Positions 60,659-64,000 of a DNA stretch of 64,000 nt are shown one piece after another. The stretch lies in NCBI GenBank assembly GCA_030549775.1, contig CM060174.1:54965944-55029943 (forward strand). Direction: 5' to 3'. The notes beneath the pieces are model-generated. The model was not told the DNA's origin. It ran no database searches and worked only from the letters and a program-made list of their open reading frames with translations. This stretch comes from Tamarix chinensis (Eukaryota; Streptophyta; Magnoliopsida; Caryophyllales; Tamaricaceae). The number at the start of each line of letters is the position of its first letter. Position 1 is the stretch's first letter. Made by a program: the position numbers and the translations under genes.

Positions 60659-62759
60659 TTGTATATTCAAAGGAACACAATACAAGAACATCAATGGTAG
60701 AGTTCATAAATTAACACACTAAGGATAATGAAAGAAATAATAAAAAATATTTAATTAAAATGAAATCAAGAAAAGAGACCAAATAAGTTCTCAATGGAAA
60801 TTGAAAATCAAGAAATGCATCTATGTTAACCCTTCCCCTATGTATTCATCATCACTACATGTGAGAAATAGAAAACATAAAAAAATAAGCTACAACTCAA
60901 TAGGTAGCCACTCTATCCTTGTTAAAATATTATCTTTTAATTTATTTATAGAAAAAATATAACATAATTTGAATACCTTTAAAAAGAATACAATTTATTT
61001 TCAGTAGATATAATAAAAGAGTTAACTTGTAAAGCTCTTGATAGAATATTGTCACCATTAGTCAATATAACTTTTGCACCCTTAGTAACATCTACCCCAT
61101 TGGACCATCACAACTTCTTTAGACTAATCATACCAGACATCTCGAAAGACATTACACCACTTTGTAGGCACATATTATAATACTAGTTGTTTTTCAATGC
61201 ACCCATGGAAGATTCCCCCCTAAACCATTAGTCTAGGGTAAAATCCTACTTTCAAGATTCAAGTACATAAATCTCATCAACATACATTATCAAAATAACC
61301 ACCATAATAGTTCTCATCAATATTCAATTATAACAATTTAATAAGATAAGTACAAATAAGATCATGTAATCCTTAAACATATATCATTAAAATATAACAC
61401 AACATCTCAAATAGCATCAATGCTTTGTAATTGACATATTAAAATACATATACTTTATGTCAATAGATAAATATCTATACAACTAATAAAATCCACAAAA
61501 ATATTTAAATGCATGAACTTCAAAATTTATTGTATGAATTAAAGTTAAATATTTATTAATTAACTCATAATCATGTAAGACTATTACCCATAGTTATATT
61601 GCTTAGAATAAATGGACATGGATTTAACATATGAAATAACAACGTTAATAAAATGATGTAAATTTTAACACACAAGTAGTCAAAGCATATCATAAATTTC
61701 AAATGAAAACTAACAAAATATATACACTCAATTGATAACTATTATATGCTTAAAGGCTAAGATATAAACAAAAGTTTAGCATGGGTACCTACCATAAAAT
61801 GAATTAAATCTCTATTATGAATCACTTGTTAGGTTTTCTACCATTAATTCCTCAAAATCAAAACTACTAGTTGATTATTAGAAGCTTGTTGATGGAAGAA
61901 TAAAACCAACATTAATGGATGGTGCTAACTCTTATATTAGTGTTTATTCTTTGTGAGAATAGTACTTGTAGAAGTATTTGAAAGCCATTGGTGATTAATG
62001 GCTATTTATAGCTATCAAGAGCCTAAATTTCCACCACCCCACTTTTGCATACATTAATCTCACTACTCTACTACTCTATTAACCCACTGCTACACGACTC
62101 CACTAATTCAATTTAGTAACTTTCCACTACATTGTTACACTACTCCACTACTTCAAATGATATAAGAGCATCCATAGATCCTCAAGATGATAAAGATTTG
62201 GAATACTTGATTAAGGAACTGATCATATTATATATTATATGTCTTTCATAACGATATTAATAATGTGAATAACCTTAATGAGTTTACTTTAAGTCATCAT
62301 TGCAAGTATGTAACATATTTACAAGAAGAAGATCAAGCCACTTAAGATGTCAACATATATAAGATTTCATATGTTACAATCTATTAAAAATGGAGCTATT
62401 ATACATGAAAGTAAACTCTTGAAGTCAAAATACCTAGTCAATGTTATTGTTTTGATTAGGGTTCTTATTAGTTTTTTTTTCATGTAGCTTTCTTTGTTTG
62501 TAATAGTCTTTTTTGATTCATGTATTATATAGGGTATACCTACATTATTAACACTAGTTTATGTGCTATTTAGCCATGTGTGTGTCATATGGCTATATTA
62601 GTATACTATTTAGCAATGTAAGGCTTTATATATAAGCATGGGTGATGACACTTGTAACATATTTTAAATTTAATGCAAGTATTAAACTTGGATATTTAAA
62701 TCTTTTTTTATTGAATAATCCTAACTAAGAATACTTAAAGTAATCTTAGATAGGGCGAC
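60659..62759. other. AT-rich non-coding stretch
   Basis: No protein motif on either strand. The part at 62150-62700 with a TATATAAGCATGGG sequence near 62630 could be an old copia-type LTR, but no partner is visible. Confidence 0.5.
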
Positions 62760-64000
62760 TGTAACACCCCCTAAAATTTACTACTGAAAACTTTTATTTA
62801 ATGATAAATGTTCAACAAAAGCGAGATGATAAAGCTATAAATTTTGAGGGTATTACCGCCACACTCAGTACTAGACTGGTTAACTCCTACTTTTTCAGTA
62901 CTAAGTGCTAAGGCTAAATAGGGTTAACTTCAAACATAAGTTGATAATTGAAACAAGCTTTCATAAAAGAAATGATAGTATTCACCATATAGAAATCAGA
63001 GTGTGGTTAAAGAGAGTTAAAACCCAAGGAGTAATTAAATAAGTTTTTCGAATACATCAAACACAGTACGAAAGAATATGACTAGAGTAAAACGATATGT
63101 AGAAAAAGTAAGATAGAGTTCGGCTAGTCACCCTCGATCCCCAAGCCAAGTTTAGGCTCAATTCTCGGCCTTGTCCGATACTCGTAGGTGTCGTAGGCAT
63201 CGAAGACGTCGTCCCCTACTTGCACAAACTCAGACGGGTCTTCTACTTGTGGGAATGAGCAGCACCCATGAAACGGGTGATCAGTACGTTACGTACTGAG
63301 TAATGTAACCTGACGCTAAGGCCAAACATACAAAAAAAAATACAACATAGCATACATGACATGATCATTTAGGCAGCTCATAGTAATATGGAGGATGAAG
63401 GCCGGCTATGGTCCAGATAGGCTTATTCTTTAGATCTCTGGTAAATATAGTCGATTCACATCATAGTCTTTATCAATCCATGCGAGTATGGGAACCCCAA
63501 TATTATAGATGGTGGACTGTTCAGGCAAGGTAAAATGCTCCTAGCCACTATTATTTGCCGGTAGACTAGTCATGCAGGGCAAACCGCTCCTGGCCACTAT
63601 TATTCGTCGATGGACTGGTTTGGACCTGCCTCAAATGGTGTTTTACTGTAATTACTTCATGTCTTTTCCATGTCTCATCATCATTTTGTTTGGTTTGTTG
63701 AGCATAGAAATCCCCATTATTATAGCCGGTGGAATGGTCATGCAGGGAAAAATGTGCCTAGCCACTATTATCCGCCGGTGGACCGATCATGTAAGGCATC
63801 CCAACTCCTAGCCACTATTATTCATTGGTGGACCATTTTGGGCCCGGTTCAACAATCTTTCTCTTTAAATGGATAGTATCTTATTCGTGTCTTATTCGAT
63901 AAACATTTCACTCTTGACATGCATGCCTCTAAAATTCTACCTCTATCTTCTCAAGGGGCCTGTCCCATATCTTGAGACTCCTACGCCCCTTATCACGCTT
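62760..64000 (-). mobile_element. Giant LTR-like element copy E, continues past the window
   Basis: Starts TGTAACACCCCCTAAAATTT at 62760; hairpin arms at 62862-62870 and 62899-62907; TTTGTGCAAGTAGGGG (minus strand) at ~63213-63228; GGGAATGAGCAGCACCCATG at 63244; CCACTATTAT/GCCGGTGG units at 63480-63850; then the equivalent of the GGAGGATAGAAGT region. All match copies A, B and D in reverse. The left flank is GCGAC (62755-62759); it does not resemble a primer site or polypurine tract, so the copy is a solo LTR or the outer edge of one. Confidence 0.82.
62862..62907 (-). promoter_or_regulatory. Conserved 3'-end hairpin of copy E
   Basis: CACTCAGTA and TACTAAGTG (plus-strand reading) pair over 8 of 9 positions, with a G-T at the ninth. 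Position relative to the element end (~100 bp) matches A and B. Confidence 0.65.

Overview
This window is nuclear DNA of a flowering plant with a transposon-rich, expanded genome. The evidence is spliced exons of a plant DUF3326 gene with long AT-rich introns, a plant Ty1-copia element with a Met-tRNA-like primer site, a plant L1-type LINE, hAT-like and other MITEs, and a nuclear copy of the chloroplast petA 3' end. The sequence does not let me name the species. Almost all open reading frames in the window are chance frames in low-complexity or transposon DNA.

Layout. 1-6138: CAC-rich and AT-rich non-coding DNA, probably upstream introns of the gene that follows. 6139-10474 (+): the last four exons of a DUF3326 gene, with a MITE in its 2.8-kb last intron; earlier exons were not found. 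10475-12316: 3' flank and spacer. 12322-25225: nested and adjacent giant LTR-like elements. An old minus-strand copy (F) is split by a 5.1-kb plus-strand copy (A), and a 4.2-kb copy (B) lies next door. 25231-28531: spacer with the petA fragment. 28532-32632: a fourth copy (C), cut off where it meets a 3'-truncated minus-strand LINE (32633 to about 37860). 38844-51212: a decayed Ty1-copia element with both LTRs, split by a 4.7-kb giant LTR (D) at its gag zinc knuckle and by a 300-bp insert in its integrase. 51213-53000: hAT-type elements, one with a perfect 8-bp target duplication. 53000-62759: AT-rich non-coding DNA with a diverged candidate LTR (H). 62760-64000: the edge of another giant LTR copy (E, minus strand).

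The main result is the giant LTR family. At least six copies share 5'-TG(A)AATACCCC ... GGGGTRTTACA-3' type ends (TG/TA-CA/TA) and contain no coding sequence. Where both ends are present they are flanked by 5-bp target duplications: B GAACC/GAACC, D TATAA/TATAA, A TAACA/TAACC, F CAACG/CAATG. They share one module order: AT-rich start, pyrimidine-rich tract, a TATAAATACCCC-type TATA box about 0.8-1.0 kb in, a CCACC-rich leader, a very long trinucleotide array, a GTAAGG donor-like site, a minisatellite, a block of repeated CCGGTCCACCGGC...ATAATAGTGG units, a GCAG acceptor-like site, and a CACTTAGTA/TACTAAGTG hairpin near the end. They look like solo LTRs, or LARD-like non-autonomous elements, with very long R-U5 regions.
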